Below the pieces are notes generated by a model. The model worked only from the letters and a program-made list of their open reading frames with translations, searched no databases and was not told the DNA's origin. A stretch of 64,000 nt of DNA from Thiosulfatihalobacter marinus (GTDB taxonomy: Bacteria > Pseudomonadota > Alphaproteobacteria > Rhodobacterales > Rhodobacteraceae): assembly GCF_016019955.1 (NCBI RefSeq), contig NZ_JAECRZ010000008.1:62001-126000 (forward strand). Direction: 5' to 3'. How positions within the stretch are numbered: the stretch's first letter is position 1; each line of letters opens with the position of its first letter. The position numbers and the translations under genes were made by a program. Positions 44,032 to 53,314 of this stretch are shown here, piece by piece.

Positions 44032-45774
44032 TCAGGTTGTCAGGTCCAGTTCGTCCCGGTTCAGGTCTCTGATCGCCACGGATGTTTCGTGGGCCTTGCT
44101 CAGCGACCACCGGATGCGCGTCGCATACTCCATCGCCACGCCAGATAGAACGACCTGTTTTGTCGCGCGCGGCTTTAATCGGCCTTTTTCCAGAAAAACA
44201 CTGGGTTCCAGCGCCACTTGCGCCACCGCATCATGCCGGAACACCCATAATTCGCCGCTTTTCAGGGCAATCGACACCGCCGCGCCGCCCATATCCAGCT
44301 CGGCATCGGCATCGGGATGAAGATGGAATCGGATGTCAAAGGGCACGCCCTGCAACGCATGGGCATCCATGAGCCTGTCGAACCGGCGCCTTGCACTGTC
44401 CTCCAGCGCCACCAGAAGATCCTCGCCCGCCATGCCGCGCCCGTCAAATGTCAGCTCCAGCGTGCGCGCATGGGTCAGCCCGTGGGTGCGCAGATACCCG
44501 TCGTGCCCGCCCTCGAATCTAAGCCCATCCGGCGCCTGGCTCATCTGGATCGGTACGTCACGCGGCGCGTCCACCAGCTGTTCCTCGCGCCACCCGCGCC
44601 CCAGCTCGCCCAGCCGCGCGCTGGACAACCCGTCCAGACTCAGCGTCGAATGCGACGGAGTGGCCCGCCCCGCGCGGCGCCATTCCTCGCCGAAACTGGC
44701 CCCGGATCCGCAGCTCACGACCACCGAACGCCGTCCGCTGGTCAGCTCGAAAGCCAGCGTGGACGCGTGCGCATTGACCGAGCTTTCGCCCCTGGGCGGT
44801 GGGCTTGCATCCACGATCACGCTGGTGCGCCCCGCGCTCAGCCGGGCATAGCCCATCGCCAGCCCGTCCGCCTGCCGCGTCTTGACCGTGCTTTCCGCCA
44901 GCGCGCTGTCCAGCCGCCCTTCCAGGCCGCGCCCGCCGCCATGGAACCGCGCCAGCCCGCCATCGGCGTGGCGCAGGGTGCGCAGCGTCGGCGCGATCCG
45001 CTCGATCGCCTGCATATGCGCGTCTGAAACAGTCTGCCCCGCCTCGCCCAGCGCCGTTGCCGCCCAGGTCAACAGCGTGAACACTTCCAGAAGTTCCTCG
45101 GGGTTGCGCGTCGGGATTCCGCCCTGTGCATCCACCTGGCGTTTGCATTCCTTGTCCAGCGCCCGGCGCGCCGGATCGACATGCCGGCCCATCCCCTCCA
45201 GCGCCAGTCCGGCATAGATCAGCCCGGTCAACGCCTCGAAACGCGGCAATCCCGGCAGCGTCTTGTGCCAGCGGCGGCTCAGGAAAATCGTCTGCTGCGC
45301 CAGCGACCGGTAGAAGGCTTCGGATTGTTCGGCATCGCGGGCACGTAGCAGGAAAAGCGCATGGCTGATCCAGCGAATCAGCCGCCGCCCGGTCAGGTCC
45401 GGGGTCCAGCCCGGCCCGCGCCCGCGCCCGAACCGGTCGATCCAGCGCCACAACCAGATCTGCGCCCGTTCGCGCGCCGCCGTATCGCCCACCGCCGCCA
45501 GATCGTCCAGCCAGGCAAAGCCATGCAGATCCTGCCCGAACACTTCGTCGGGCACGTCAATGTCCCAGATCGACATATCCGGCGCCGTAACCAGATGCCC
45601 CGCAAACAGAAAATTGCCCGCCGCCAGTTGTTTGCCACGCGCAAAAAGGCCAATGGTGCGCGGCTCGGGCATCGAGGTGAACCCGGTCGCGGGCCGCGCC
45701 ATGGTGGAAATGCGCGCGTGAACGCGATGCATCGCGCGTGTTCCGCGCGCCGAAAGGCTGTTGGGGTCGGACAT
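44032..45774 (-). CDS. Heparinase II/III family protein
   Basis: A 580-residue protein with an alpha-helical N-terminal part ([18 protein letters not shown]-like, seen as [20 protein letters not shown]) and a C-terminal beta-sandwich of the heparinase II/III type ([57 protein letters not shown]). No signal peptide is evident. The gene upstream of purH in many Rhodobacterales is of this type; the usual roles proposed are polysaccharide lyase or cell-surface glycan processing, without proof. The start at 45774 is the longest; later ATGs within 25 codons are possible. Confidence 0.85.
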   Translation of the reverse strand: MSDPNSLSARGTRAMHRVHARISTMARPATGFTSMPEPRTIGLFARGKQLAAGNFLFAGHLVTAPDMSIWDIDVPDEVFGQDLHGFAWLDDLAAVGDTAARERAQIWLWRWIDRFGRGRGPGWTPDLTGRRLIRWISHALFLLRARDAEQSEAFYRSLAQQTIFLSRRWHKTLPGLPRFEALTGLIYAGLALEGMGRHVDPARRALDKECKRQVDAQGGIPTRNPEELLEVFTLLTWAATALGEAGQTVSDAHMQAIERIAPTLRTLRHADGGLARFHGGGRGLEGRLDSALAESTVKTRQADGLAMGYARLSAGRTSVIVDASPPPRGESSVNAHASTLAFELTSGRRSVVVSCGSGASFGEEWRRAGRATPSHSTLSLDGLSSARLGELGRGWREEQLVDAPRDVPIQMSQAPDGLRFEGGHDGYLRTHGLTHARTLELTFDGRGMAGEDLLVALEDSARRRFDRLMDAHALQGVPFDIRFHLHPDADAELDMGGAAVSIALKSGELWVFRHDAVAQVALEPSVFLEKGRLKPRATKQVVLSGVAMEYATRIRWSLSKAHETSVAIRDLNRDELDLTT

Positions 45775-45880
45775 GTGCTCTGCCTTTACGCTCTTTGGCG
45801 TTTGGCCGGAGTGTAGCCGCCTTCGCGCCCCAAGTCACACATTGAATCGGTGCCGTGCCGGGCGAAGCAGGCGCGGGCGC

Positions 45881-45945
45881 AAGGGGGCCAGCCCCCTCTT
45901 GAGCCTGTCGGCTCAATTCACCCCCGGAGTATTGGATGGAACAAT
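45881..45945 (-). repeat. 3'-end hairpin repeat, family A copy 3
   Basis: Lies directly after the RsmB-like gene's stop, read on the minus strand. Its leader is diverged, but ATACTCCGGGGGTGAATTG is clear; hairpin 1 is TTGAGCC-GACA-GGCTCAA and hairpin 2 is AGGGGGCTGGCCCCCT. Hairpin 1 shows compensatory changes relative to the other copies. The remaining bases of the gap 45775-45880 hold no gene. Confidence 0.75.
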
Positions 45946-45952
45946 GAAAGTG

Positions 45953-47224
45953 TCAGGCGGGTTTTGTCAGGCAGGCAATGTAGAATCCGTCCATGCCGCC
46001 CTGATCGCCAAGGTAATCCGGGCGCAGCCGCAGACCGCCCTCCGGGGTGATCCATTCGGGCGCGATCCCGGGCAGGGCAAGGGCCGCGCGATCCACCTTT
46101 GTGCCGTCATCGCGCGCCAGCACCTCGTCCACCTGGCATTCGCCCTCGTCAGGCAGCAGCGAGCAGGTGCAATAGACCAGCCGCCCGCCGGGTTTGAGCA
46201 GGGTCAATGCATGAGTCAGCATCGCGCCTTGCAGTTCGATCAGGTCGCCAAAGCCGCTGCCGTCCTTGGCAAAGGGCAGGTCGGGGTGGCGCCGGATCGT
46301 GCCGGTCGCCGAACAGGGCGCGTCCAGCAGGATCGCGTCCCATGTGCCGGTCTGCGCCAGCGCATCGCCCACCACCAGTTCGGCGGTCAGGCCGGTGCGT
46401 TTCAGGTTGTCGCGCAGGCGCGCCATCCGGGCCGGATTGTCATCAACCGCCGTCACCCGGGCGCCCGTGGCGGCCAGTTGCATCGTCTTGCCGCCCGGTG
46501 CGGCGCACAGATCGAGTACGTTTTCGCCGGGTTGCGCGTTCAGCACCCGGGCCGGGAGCGCGGCCGCCACGTCCTGCACCCACCAGTCACCCCTGTCATA
46601 GCCCGGCAGCGTTGACACCTGCCCGGCATCATGCAGGCGCACGGTGCCGGTTGGCAGCAGCACGGCGCCGAGCGTCTGTGCCAGAGCCGCCGGATTGCCC
46701 CTGGCTGTCAGGTCCAGCGGTGCACCTTGGAAATGCGCCGCTTCCATTGCCGCCACGGCGGGGGCGCCATAGGCCTCTGCCAGCGGCGCGCGCAGCCATT
46801 TGGGCAGGCGCGGCACGCGCAGTTTGGCCCAGTCGTCCGGGCCTTGCGCCGCCACTTTGCGCAGCACCGCGTTGACCATACCCTTCATGCCTTGTGTGCG
46901 CTTGTTGCGCGCGACAATCTCGACCGCGTCATTCACCACCCCATGCGCCGCGCCACCCCGGCACAGTTCGACGGCGGCCAGCCGCAGAACATTATGCACG
47001 GTCAGCGCGGGCGTTTTCTTCAGGTGCTTGTGCAAGACCCGGTCCGCCCGTTCCAGACTGCGCAGTGTATCGGTTGCCAGCCGCTGGGCGCGCGCGCGCT
47101 CGGGCGGGTCCAGCCGATCCAGAGCACCCGCCCCGATCAGCTCGGACAACAGCCGCCCTTCTCCCAGCACCTGATCAAGCAGGTAGACGGCACTGCGGCG
47201 GGTCTGCATCCCGGATTTCGACAT
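45953..47224 (-). CDS. RsmB-like 16S rRNA (cytosine-C5) methyltransferase
   Basis: A 423-residue SAM-dependent methyltransferase. Residues 1-140 are a NusB-like RNA-binding domain (RSAVYLLDQVLGEGRLL, VNDAVEIVARNKRTQGMKGM with VNAVLRK). The catalytic domain has LDLCAAPGGKTMQLA, the cysteine in LDAPCSATGTIRRHP and the second cysteine in LVYCTCSLLPDEGE. It probably methylates 16S rRNA C967 or an equivalent. The start at 47224 has GGGAG 10 bases upstream; an ATG at 47254 would add ten residues but lacks a ribosome site. It is divergent from the SDH assembly gene. Confidence 0.92.
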   Translation of the reverse strand: MSKSGMQTRRSAVYLLDQVLGEGRLLSELIGAGALDRLDPPERARAQRLATDTLRSLERADRVLHKHLKKTPALTVHNVLRLAAVELCRGGAAHGVVNDAVEIVARNKRTQGMKGMVNAVLRKVAAQGPDDWAKLRVPRLPKWLRAPLAEAYGAPAVAAMEAAHFQGAPLDLTARGNPAALAQTLGAVLLPTGTVRLHDAGQVSTLPGYDRGDWWVQDVAAALPARVLNAQPGENVLDLCAAPGGKTMQLAATGARVTAVDDNPARMARLRDNLKRTGLTAELVVGDALAQTGTWDAILLDAPCSATGTIRRHPDLPFAKDGSGFGDLIELQGAMLTHALTLLKPGGRLVYCTCSLLPDEGECQVDEVLARDDGTKVDRAALALPGIAPEWITPEGGLRLRPDYLGDQGGMDGFYIACLTKPA

Positions 47225-47301
47225 CTGCTTGCGACTCCCTGCTCTCTTGCCCATCGGCGACGGGCGCGTATATCAAGGCGTGAGCCCGAAAGGAACCCGC
47301 C

Positions 47302-47502
47302 ATGAGCGATATGAGCGATCAGACCCCATCCGGGGAAAACCCCGACCTGCCACCCGCCGCGCAGCGCGCGCTGGCCGAGGCAGAGGAACGCCGGCGCAAG
47401 GCCGGGGCACCGGACCTGCCGACCGAGCTGGGCGGGCGCGACGGGCCCGAACCGGTGCGTTTTGGCGACTGGGAGAAAAAGGGCATCGCCATCGATTTTT
47501 GA
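47302..47502 (+). CDS. DUF1674 protein (succinate dehydrogenase assembly factor 4-like)
   Basis: A 66-residue protein ending with the family signature GGRDGPEPVRFGDWEKKGIA and IDF. This matches mitochondrial SDHAF4, which binds flavinylated SdhA and protects it during complex II assembly. The N-terminal half is charged and disordered-looking. Ribosome site AAAGGAA. It is monocistronic and followed by a 209-base gap holding two repeats. Confidence 0.88.
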   Translation: MSDMSDQTPSGENPDLPPAAQRALAEAEERRRKAGAPDLPTELGGRDGPEPVRFGDWEKKGIAIDF

Positions 47503-47512
47503 CGGGTGGCTG

Positions 47513-47577
47513 GAGGGGCCTTGCCCCTCTTGGCCCGAGGGGCCAATTCACCCCAGGATATTTGTGGCCAAAAGAAG
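47513..47577 (-). repeat. 3'-end hairpin repeat, family A copy 4
   Basis: Read on the minus strand: leader CTTCTTTTGGCCACAAATAT then CCTGGGGTGAAT, hairpin 1 TTGGCCC-CTC-GGGCCAA, hairpin 2 GAGGGGC-AAG-GCCCCTC. It lies in the convergent gap between the DUF1674 gene (+) and the ABC permease gene (-), oriented as if downstream of the minus-strand ABC operon. Confidence 0.78.
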
Positions 47578-47620
47578 AATGCGGCGTTCGGGGCATTTAG
47601 GGCCGGGTTTGCCGGTCCCG

Positions 47621-47664
47621 GCGCTGACGCTATACCGACCTGGTACCGATGTGCCGCCGACGCG
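47621..47664 (+). repeat. Four tandem 11-bp units, consensus ATACCGACGYG (site 2)
   Basis: Units GCGCTGACGCT, ATACCGACCTG, GTACCGATGTG and CCGCCGACGCG, contiguous. GCCATGAA (47670-47677) and GTTAACC (47686-47692) follow, as at site 1. This copy is between convergent genes, so a promoter role is unlikely for the motif in general. Confidence 0.6.
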
Positions 47665-47711
47665 GCCTTGGCCATGAAACAAGGGCGTTAACCGTGGAGC
47701 GCCGCGCCGTG

Positions 47712-49748
47712 TCACAGGCCCAGCGCCCGGCGGCGTTCCTCGGCAAAGCCCTGCACCAGACGATCCGCCACCAGCGCCAGGATCGCCATGGCGGCCCCTG
47801 CCGTCACGCCCAGGCCCACATCGGCCTGTCCCAGCGCCAGATAGATCGACTGGCCCAGGCCCGTCGTGCCGATCAGCGCGGCGATCACCAGCATGGCAAA
47901 GGCATAGAGGATGGTCTGATTAAGGCCCAACAGGATGGTTGGCGCGGCATAGGGCGCGCGCACCTCGAACAGGGTTTGCCAGCGCCCTGCCCCCGTGGCC
48001 TGGGCCGCCTCGATCAGTTCTTCGGGGGTGTTGATCAGCCCGTGGCGCGTGTAGCGGATCATGGGCACGATGGCGTAAAGGCAGATCGCCAGGAAGGCCG
48101 AGAATTCGCCGATCTGAAAGAACATCAGAACCGGGATCAGAAACACGAAAAGCGGGATTGTCTGCAACAGGTCGCACACCGGGCGCAGCACGCGCCACGC
48201 GGTTTCGCTGACCGCGCCCCACAGGCCCAATGCACCGCCAAGAATGGCGCAGGCCACCACGGAAGCCCCTGAAAGATATAGCGAAAGCAGGGCGCGTTCC
48301 CACAGGCCGGAAATCAGTATCAGGCCCAGCAGGATCACCACCAGCCGGGTCAGCTTCCATCCGCCCGACACCCAGCCCAGCGCGCCTGCGCCGACGATCA
48401 CCACCGGCCAGGGCAGTTGCGAAATGCCGGTCTCCAGCATGATCGCCAGAACCCCGATGACCAGACCCGCCGTCAGATGACCCCGCCACACCAGAAAGCC
48501 GGCAATCGCGGCGGTTGCACCGTAAAAAATCGCGCCGTGCTTGGCCGTCCACGAGAAGCCCCAGGTAAACGGCAGAACCGCATCCGCCAGCCCGATCCGA
48601 AGCGGCAGCAGCCCATAGAACATGGCGTTGTTCTTGACCGCGTCCAGCGCCGCGCCATTGGTTGCGGTAAAGCGGCCCACGGCGTCATCCACCCGATCGG
48701 CCACGCCGTCAAACGCGGCCACCCCGTCCGGGTTCCAGCCCGCCGCCAACGCCCAGCCCGATACCGCCAGCCCGGCCGCCAGCATCGCCCAGGCCACGCG
48801 CCGATCCTGCGCCGGGCGTTGCAGCGCCAGCGCACCGGACATCCTGTCGATCACGACAGCAAAGACGACGATCACCAGCCCGGCCAGAAAAGACTGTCCG
48901 AACAAGGCTTTGCGCATGGTCAACAGCACTTCCCAGCCGATATCGTCGAACCCGCCGATCACCGCGGCGATAATCACCATGCTCAGCGCCGCCATCAGGC
49001 TTTGATTGATGCCCACCATGATCTGCGTGGTTGCCGCCGGCAGTTCCACCAGGAACAATTGCTGTCGCCGCGTCCCCCCGGACATGACCGCCGCCTCGCG
49101 GATTTCATGCTCTACCCGCTCCAGCCCCAGCAGCACGTTGCGCGCCATGGGCGGGGCGGCATAGATCGCCGAGGCAATGAGCCCCACGACAGGACCAAAG
49201 CCGAACAGCACCAGAAGCGGGGTCAGATAGGCAAAGGTTGGCACCGTCTGCATGATATCCAGAAGTGCCTGTACCGGCCCTTTCAGGCGCGGGTATTCAT
49301 AGGCCAGAATCCCGATCGCGGCCCCCGTCACCAACGCCAGCGGCACCGAAACCACAACCAGCGCCAGGGTATTCATGCTTTCGGCCCAATAGCCCGACAG
49401 CACCACGAACCCCAGGCCGAAAAACCCCAGCGCCGCAAGCCGCAGCCCGCCGATCATCCAGCCCAGCGCCGTGACGCCGCCCAGCACCAGCGGCCAGGGC
49501 GCATAGCCCAAAAGCGCGCCGATCCAGGTCATCGGGTAACTCAGCAGGAGCGAGAAGAACCGGGCGATTGGCTTGAAAACACTCAGGAAACTTCCGACCG
49601 CCGCACCAACCCATTCGGTCATCGGCACGGTCAGCGCCTCCGGCCAGCCCACCAGCCACGCCATCTGACCGCCCAAAAGGCGGGTGATCACGGCCACGGC
49701 AAGCACAAGCAAGGCTGCCTGCGCCCCGCGGGTCAGCGAAAGGCTCAT
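47712..49748 (-). CDS. Glycine betaine-type ABC transporter permease, two fused permease domains
   Basis: A 678-residue protein with two tandem binding-protein-dependent permease domains, each about 280-300 residues with its own EAA-type coupling loop: EIREAAVMSGGTRRQQLFLVELP in the first half (seen as EIREAAVMSGGTRRQQLF) and ELIEAAQATGAGRWQTLFEV in the second. About a dozen or more transmembrane helices. Members of the ProW/OpuAB family are normally single-domain homodimers; the fused form replaces the dimer by one chain. It overlaps the ATPase gene by 4 bases. Confidence 0.88.
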   Translation of the reverse strand: MSLSLTRGAQAALLVLAVAVITRLLGGQMAWLVGWPEALTVPMTEWVGAAVGSFLSVFKPIARFFSLLLSYPMTWIGALLGYAPWPLVLGGVTALGWMIGGLRLAALGFFGLGFVVLSGYWAESMNTLALVVVSVPLALVTGAAIGILAYEYPRLKGPVQALLDIMQTVPTFAYLTPLLVLFGFGPVVGLIASAIYAAPPMARNVLLGLERVEHEIREAAVMSGGTRRQQLFLVELPAATTQIMVGINQSLMAALSMVIIAAVIGGFDDIGWEVLLTMRKALFGQSFLAGLVIVVFAVVIDRMSGALALQRPAQDRRVAWAMLAAGLAVSGWALAAGWNPDGVAAFDGVADRVDDAVGRFTATNGAALDAVKNNAMFYGLLPLRIGLADAVLPFTWGFSWTAKHGAIFYGATAAIAGFLVWRGHLTAGLVIGVLAIMLETGISQLPWPVVIVGAGALGWVSGGWKLTRLVVILLGLILISGLWERALLSLYLSGASVVACAILGGALGLWGAVSETAWRVLRPVCDLLQTIPLFVFLIPVLMFFQIGEFSAFLAICLYAIVPMIRYTRHGLINTPEELIEAAQATGAGRWQTLFEVRAPYAAPTILLGLNQTILYAFAMLVIAALIGTTGLGQSIYLALGQADVGLGVTAGAAMAILALVADRLVQGFAEERRRALGL

Positions 49749-50794
49749 CCTTCGTCCACCTGGAGCGCCGCGGCCAGGTCCGCCGGCTGAACCGCGCCTA
49801 CAACAGTGCCGGTTCCGTCGCGCACCGGCACCGGTTCGTAAAGCGACATACATTTGGCCAGCGCCGTGTCCAGCGTCATGCCAATGCGCAGCCCCGGATC
49901 ATCGGGCATATGGGTGGGCAGATCGCGCAGCATCACCGATTCAACCCGCGCGTGGCGGCCTTTGGCCACGTCCTTGGAAAACTCGGCCACGTAATCGTTC
50001 ACCGGGCGCAGAACGATCTCTTCAGGCGTGCCGATCTGCACGATCTCGCCATCCTTCATGATCGCGATCCGGTCGGCCAGTTTCAGCGCCTCGGTAATGT
50101 CGTGGGTGATGAAAACAATGGATTTTTTCAACGTTGCCTGAATGTGCAGAAACTCGTCCTGCAACTGCCGCCGGATCAGCGGGTCCAGCGCCGAAAACGG
50201 CTCGTCCAGGAACCAGATATCGGGGTTCACAGCCAGCGAACGGGCGATCCCCACACGCTGCCGCTGCCCGCCGGACAATTCGCGCGGATAGGCGTCCTCG
50301 CGCCCTTCCAGCCCGACAAGCTCGATAACTTCCATCGCCCGCTTGCGCCGCTCGGCCTTGCCCGCGCCCTGCATTTTCAGGGGAAAACCCACATTGTCGG
50401 CCACGCTCATATGCGGGAACAGCCCGAAATGCTGAAACACCATGCCCAGCTTGTGGCGGCGCAGTTCGATCAGCCGCTTTTCGCTGGCTTGCAGAATATC
50501 CTCGCCATCGATCCGCACCGCCCCGGCCGTGGGCGTGACAAGGAGCGAAATGCAGCGCACCAAAGTTGACTTGCCCGATCCGGACAGCCCCATGATCACG
50601 AACAGTTCGCCCGAGCGTACCTCGAACCGGGCATCCCGCACCGCGGGGATCAGGCCCTTGTTTTCCAGGGCCTCGGCCGTGGCCTGGGGCGATCCCGCCC
50701 CGCGTGCGTCACGCAGGGCGGCGGTGGCGTTGGGGCCAAAGACCTGCCACAGGTCTTCGACCGCAATCGCCGGGGCGGAACTGTTCTTGGTCAT
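49745..50794 (-). CDS. Glycine betaine/proline-type ABC ATPase (ProV/OpuAA-like)
   Basis: A 349-residue ATPase. Walker A GLSGSGKST, signature LSGGQRQRVGIARSL, Walker B IWFLDEPFSALDPLIRRQLQ, switch His in FITHDITEAL. The ProV-type N-terminal extension (VFGPNATAAL) and a short C-terminal CBS-like tail (ESVMLRDLPTHMP, CMSLYEPVPVRDGTGTVVG) are present. CBS domains of this family sense ionic strength. It would power import of a quaternary-amine osmolyte. It lies 6 bases after the binding-protein gene. Confidence 0.92.
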   Translation of the reverse strand: MTKNSSAPAIAVEDLWQVFGPNATAALRDARGAGSPQATAEALENKGLIPAVRDARFEVRSGELFVIMGLSGSGKSTLVRCISLLVTPTAGAVRIDGEDILQASEKRLIELRRHKLGMVFQHFGLFPHMSVADNVGFPLKMQGAGKAERRKRAMEVIELVGLEGREDAYPRELSGGQRQRVGIARSLAVNPDIWFLDEPFSALDPLIRRQLQDEFLHIQATLKKSIVFITHDITEALKLADRIAIMKDGEIVQIGTPEEIVLRPVNDYVAEFSKDVAKGRHARVESVMLRDLPTHMPDDPGLRIGMTLDTALAKCMSLYEPVPVRDGTGTVVGAVQPADLAAALQVDEG

Positions 50795-50800
50795 GTCGGT

Positions 50801-51760
50801 TTACTGGGTCGCCGCGTCGACCACGGGTTTCCACTTGGCCTGGTTGGCGCCGATCCATTCAGACACCACCTCTTCGACCGGGCGGCCTTCAACGTCAACC
50901 GCACCCATCATCGGCTGCTGATCTTCCACCGAGAGCGTGTAATTAACCAGAATTTCATACGCGGCAGGCCATTTTTCCTTCAGGCCGGGCCAACCGGCCT
51001 TGAAAATACGGCTGGGCGCAAAATCGCAATCGTTCACCGCGTTCGGGTTGGGACCCCAGGCCGGGTCTTCGAAACAGGCCGGTTCGCCCGGCGGCAGGTC
51101 CACGAATTTCACGTCATAGGCCGACATTGCCCAATGCGGCTGCCAGAACGTGATCAACAGGGGGGATTTCTTTTCGGTCGATGCACGCAATTCCGCGATC
51201 AGCGCACCTTCGGACCCGGCAGGCACCGCCTTGAACGGCAGGTCCAGACCGACCATGCGATCGGCGCCCGGCGTGCCCCAGTCCGCGGGGTAATCCACCA
51301 GCCTGCCCTGCGGCAGGGTTTCGGCGGTGGCAAAATTCATCGCGCAATCCTGAAGCGCCTCCCAGGCCGGAAGACCGGGGCACAGATCGGCCACATGCGC
51401 GGGATAGGCGATGCCCTCGCGCGCTTCCAGACCAAGGTCGGACAGCTCTTCCAGCTTGCCCTCGTCTTTCAGCACGGCGTATTGATCGGACACGTTGGAA
51501 GACCAGATTTCCAGCGTCGCGTGAATGTCGCCATCGGCAATCGCCTGAAACTGGTTCATCATGCCGGCGGTGACATATTCCACCTTATAGCCGGCAGCCA
51601 TCAGCATCTCACCCGCCACGCGCGTGGTGACATGCTGGCCGGTCCACTCGTTGAGCGCCAGCTTGATCGGTTCGTCGGTGGCCCCCAATTCGGCGGCACC
51701 GACGGCACTTGCCGTGATCAGTGCTACAGCCGAAAGGCCCATGCGAAGGGTCGCTTTCAT
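50801..51760 (-). CDS. Glycine betaine-type periplasmic substrate-binding protein
   Basis: A 319-residue OpuAC/ProX-type binding protein with a signal peptide (MKATLRMGLSAVALITASAVGA then AELG; cut here as MKATLRMGLSAVALITASAV). Mature segments LALNEWTGQHVTTRV, YVTAGMMNQFQAIADGDI, LEIWSSNVSDQY and LITFWQPHWAMSAYD supply aromatic residues typical of cation-pi ligand pockets. Four Cys (DLCPG, QDCAMN, PACFED, NDCDF) may form disulfides. The start at 51760 follows GGGAGA. First gene of the importer operon. Confidence 0.88.
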   Translation of the reverse strand: MKATLRMGLSAVALITASAVGAAELGATDEPIKLALNEWTGQHVTTRVAGEMLMAAGYKVEYVTAGMMNQFQAIADGDIHATLEIWSSNVSDQYAVLKDEGKLEELSDLGLEAREGIAYPAHVADLCPGLPAWEALQDCAMNFATAETLPQGRLVDYPADWGTPGADRMVGLDLPFKAVPAGSEGALIAELRASTEKKSPLLITFWQPHWAMSAYDVKFVDLPPGEPACFEDPAWGPNPNAVNDCDFAPSRIFKAGWPGLKEKWPAAYEILVNYTLSVEDQQPMMGAVDVEGRPVEEVVSEWIGANQAKWKPVVDAATQ

Positions 51761-52001
51761 TTTGGTCTCCCTGGGTTTTGGCCGATTTCTTGAACAGCCA
51801 TTCAATTTTTTGTTCCGGCATAAAACCACGCGCACGCAATTCTGCCAACCTGTTTTTTACCCGATCCTACGCCGATTGCGCCGCCCGACAAAGAGCGCGC
51901 TGAATCTGGGCTGTTTTTCATGCGGTTGCCGGTTCGCAGCGCATGATCGTCGCTGCGGGGGCACAAAAGAATCGCCCCACGCAAAACGCCTCGTCCGGCG
52001 G
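51761..52001. promoter_or_regulatory. Promoter region of the betaine-type importer, with TTGAA-N6-TTCAA palindrome (51790-51805)
   Basis: The 241-base gap between the binding-protein start and the dapB stop, both on the minus strand. TTGAACAGCCATTCAA at 51790-51805 is an inverted repeat 30 bases upstream of the coding start, placed to repress the importer. TTGAA/TTCAA arms are reminiscent of BetI-type choline-responsive operators, an association made from memory. The rest, 51830-52001, holds a pyrimidine-rich stretch and no gene. Confidence 0.4.
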
Positions 52002-52811
52002 TCAGAGGCCCAGAACGTCCATCATATCGTACTGACCCGGCTTCTTGTCCTGCCCCCACAGCGCCGCCTTCAGCGCCCCGCGGGCAAAGATCGCCCGGTC
52101 GGTCGCAACGTGGCGCAGCACGATCCGCTCTCCGGCCGCCGCGAACAGCACATCATGTTCGCCCACGATGTCGCCGCCACGAATGGCGGTGAACCCGATA
52201 TCGCCCCGCTTGCGCGCACCGGTCATTCCGTCCCGGCCCCTGTCCGCCACATCCGCCAGCGCCACACCGCGCCCTTCGGCCGCTGCCTCGCCCAGCATCA
52301 GGGCGGTGCCCGAGGGCGCGTCCACCTTGTGATGGTGATGCGCCTCGATGATCTCGATGTCGAAATCCTCGTCCAGCGCCGCCGCCACCTTGCGGGTCAG
52401 GGTCGTCAAAAGGTTCACCCCCAGGCTCATGTTGCCCGCCCGCACGATCACCGCATGGCGTGCGCACGGGTCCAGCCTGGCAATATCCGCGTCGCTCATG
52501 CCGGTCGTGCCGATCACATGCACCGCCCGCGCCTGCGCCGCCAGCCGGGCAAACGCCACCGTCGCCGCCGGCGCCGTGAAATCTATCACCGCCTGCGCCC
52601 TGGCAAAGGCGTCCAGCGGCTCGTCCGTCACCACAACGCCCAGCGCCGCGCCGCCCATCGCTTCGCCAACATCGCGCCCGACCCAGTCATGCCCCTTGCG
52701 CTCGATCGCCCCGACCAACCGCGCCCTGTCGCTGTCAACAACGGTGCGGATCAGCATCTGCCCCATGCGCCCCGAGGCCCCGGTGATCACGATACCCGGC
52801 AGGTCTTCCAT
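52002..52811 (-). CDS. dapB: 4-Hydroxy-tetrahydrodipicolinate reductase
   Basis: A 269-residue enzyme of lysine and diaminopimelate synthesis. The N-terminal Rossmann motif is [25 protein letters not shown] and NMSLGVNLL follow; the substrate and catalytic motif [16 protein letters not shown] is complete. The start at 52811 gives [14 protein letters not shown] with GGAG upstream and normal family length. It is divergent from rbfA with a 104-base gap. Confidence 0.97.
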   Translation of the reverse strand: MEDLPGIVITGASGRMGQMLIRTVVDSDRARLVGAIERKGHDWVGRDVGEAMGGAALGVVVTDEPLDAFARAQAVIDFTAPAATVAFARLAAQARAVHVIGTTGMSDADIARLDPCARHAVIVRAGNMSLGVNLLTTLTRKVAAALDEDFDIEIIEAHHHHKVDAPSGTALMLGEAAAEGRGVALADVADRGRDGMTGARKRGDIGFTAIRGGDIVGEHDVLFAAAGERIVLRHVATDRAIFARGALKAALWGQDKKPGQYDMMDVLGL

Positions 52812-52915
52812 AGAAATCACTCCATTCTTCGGCGGTCGGTCGAAACTTGCTCGCGCCCTGACTATCCCATGCCTGCCCGCTTGGCAAAGCCTTGTGAAAG
52901 CCCTAAACGGGGGCC

Positions 52916-53314
52916 ATGGCAAAGAACACGTTTCACGATGGCCCCGGCCCCTCCCAGCGTCAGCTGCGCGTGGGCGAACTGATCCGCCGCACCCTGTCCG
53001 AGGTGCTGGCGCGCGGCGACATCCATGACCCCGACCTCAACCGCCTTTCCATCACCGTTGGCGAGGTGCGCACCTCTCCCGACCTCAGGATCGCCACGGC
53101 CTATGTGCTGCCGCTGGGCGGCAAGGGCCAGGAAGATGCCGTGGCCCTGCTTGCCCGCAACAAGGGTGAACTGCGCCGCGTCATCGGCAAGAAAACCGGC
53201 CTGAAATACACGCCAGACCTGCGCTTCCGGCTGGACCAGACCTTCGATCAAATGGACGAAACCCGCCGCATGCTGTCCGAAGACCGCGTGCGCCGGGACG
53301 TTGACGAACAGTGA
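52916..53314 (+). CDS. rbfA: Ribosome-binding factor A
   Basis: A 132-residue 30S maturation factor with a KH-like fold: [19 protein letters not shown] at the N-terminus, then [20 protein letters not shown] and [20 protein letters not shown]. It helps process the 16S rRNA 5' end and is needed in the cold. It overlaps the next gene by 4 bases (GTGA) and lies upstream of truB and rpsO, a common alphaproteobacterial order though without nusA-infB here. Confidence 0.96.
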   Translation: MAKNTFHDGPGPSQRQLRVGELIRRTLSEVLARGDIHDPDLNRLSITVGEVRTSPDLRIATAYVLPLGGKGQEDAVALLARNKGELRRVIGKKTGLKYTPDLRFRLDQTFDQMDETRRMLSEDRVRRDVDEQ

